From a bacterium (GTDB lineage Bacteria > Elusimicrobiota > Elusimicrobia > UBA1565 > UBA9628): a DNA stretch of 5,915 nt. A program made the translations under genes and the position numbers. The notes under the pieces are model-generated. The model was not told where the DNA came from, searched no databases, and saw only the letters and a program-made list of their open reading frames with translations. Below, in pieces: positions 5,895-5,915 of this stretch (positions are counted from its first letter, which is position 1; each line of letters starts with the position of its first letter). The DNA lies in assembly GCA_021796015.1 (NCBI GenBank), contig JAJYOT010000070.1, forward strand, positions 1 through 5,915, read 5' to 3'.

Positions 5895-5915
5895 TTAAAT
5901 AAAGGAGAATGTTGG
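5885..5915 (-). repeat. Right arm of the 31-base inverted repeat, ending exactly at the window edge
   Basis: This is the exact reverse complement of 5746-5776. It places a second copy of the stop codon, spacer and Shine-Dalgarno on the plus strand and introduces a stop into the PorV-like frame. The arms part company after CCGCGAGG, a short sequence present in both contexts, which fits template switching or a fold-back assembly join at least as well as a genuine genomic repeat. Confidence 0.95.

Noticed and set aside
5885..5915. Terminal inverted repeat read as an insertion-sequence end or attachment site
   Set aside because: The arms span a gene end and a ribosome binding site, no transposase is present, and no target-site duplication can be seen.

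Overview
The window reads as a fragment of a Gram-negative-type bacterial genome, probably a metagenomic contig because both ends cut genes and the right end carries a fold-back repeat. All supported genes lie on the minus strand, so they are described from right to left. The outer-membrane-type sequences near 4649-5894 (a PorV/PorQ-like C-terminus and a signal-peptide protein) imply an organism with an outer membrane. Elusimicrobiota or a similar phylum rich in PorV-like proteins is a guess, not a finding.

Right part (4649-5915): the last 43 residues of a PorV-like outer-membrane beta-barrel protein, then 19 bases later a 364-residue secreted protein of unknown function with a strong ribosome binding site. 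The contig edge is the inverted copy of a 31-base stretch from the junction between these two genes.

Middle (3626-4594): an AT-richer gene for a 322-residue protein with an N-terminal HEPN-like helical domain carrying an R-x4-H motif, and a C-terminal half with three pairs of CxxC knuckles (zinc ribbons). This looks like an accessory gene, possibly an RNA-targeting toxin or defence effector. A 384-base gap follows (3242-3625). It holds a good sigma-70-type promoter for the next operon, a short direct repeat in the leader, and a possible broken Fis-type helix-turn-helix remnant.

Left part (1-3241): a GC-rich two-gene operon. hsdM encodes a type I restriction-modification N6-adenine methyltransferase of 670 residues. 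Its stop overlaps (ATGA) the start of a SIR2-like gene of at least 410 codons that runs off the left edge. That gene has the GAGAS, NYD and LHGS motifs of SIR2 NADase effectors. No specificity subunit (HsdS) or restriction translocase (HsdR) is inside the window; they may lie beyond base 1.

Read together, the left and middle parts look like a defence island: a DNA methylase translationally coupled to a likely NAD+-consuming effector, beside a HEPN/zinc-ribbon protein. Whether these three genes form one system, or a type I R-M locus with embedded cargo, cannot be settled from this sequence alone.
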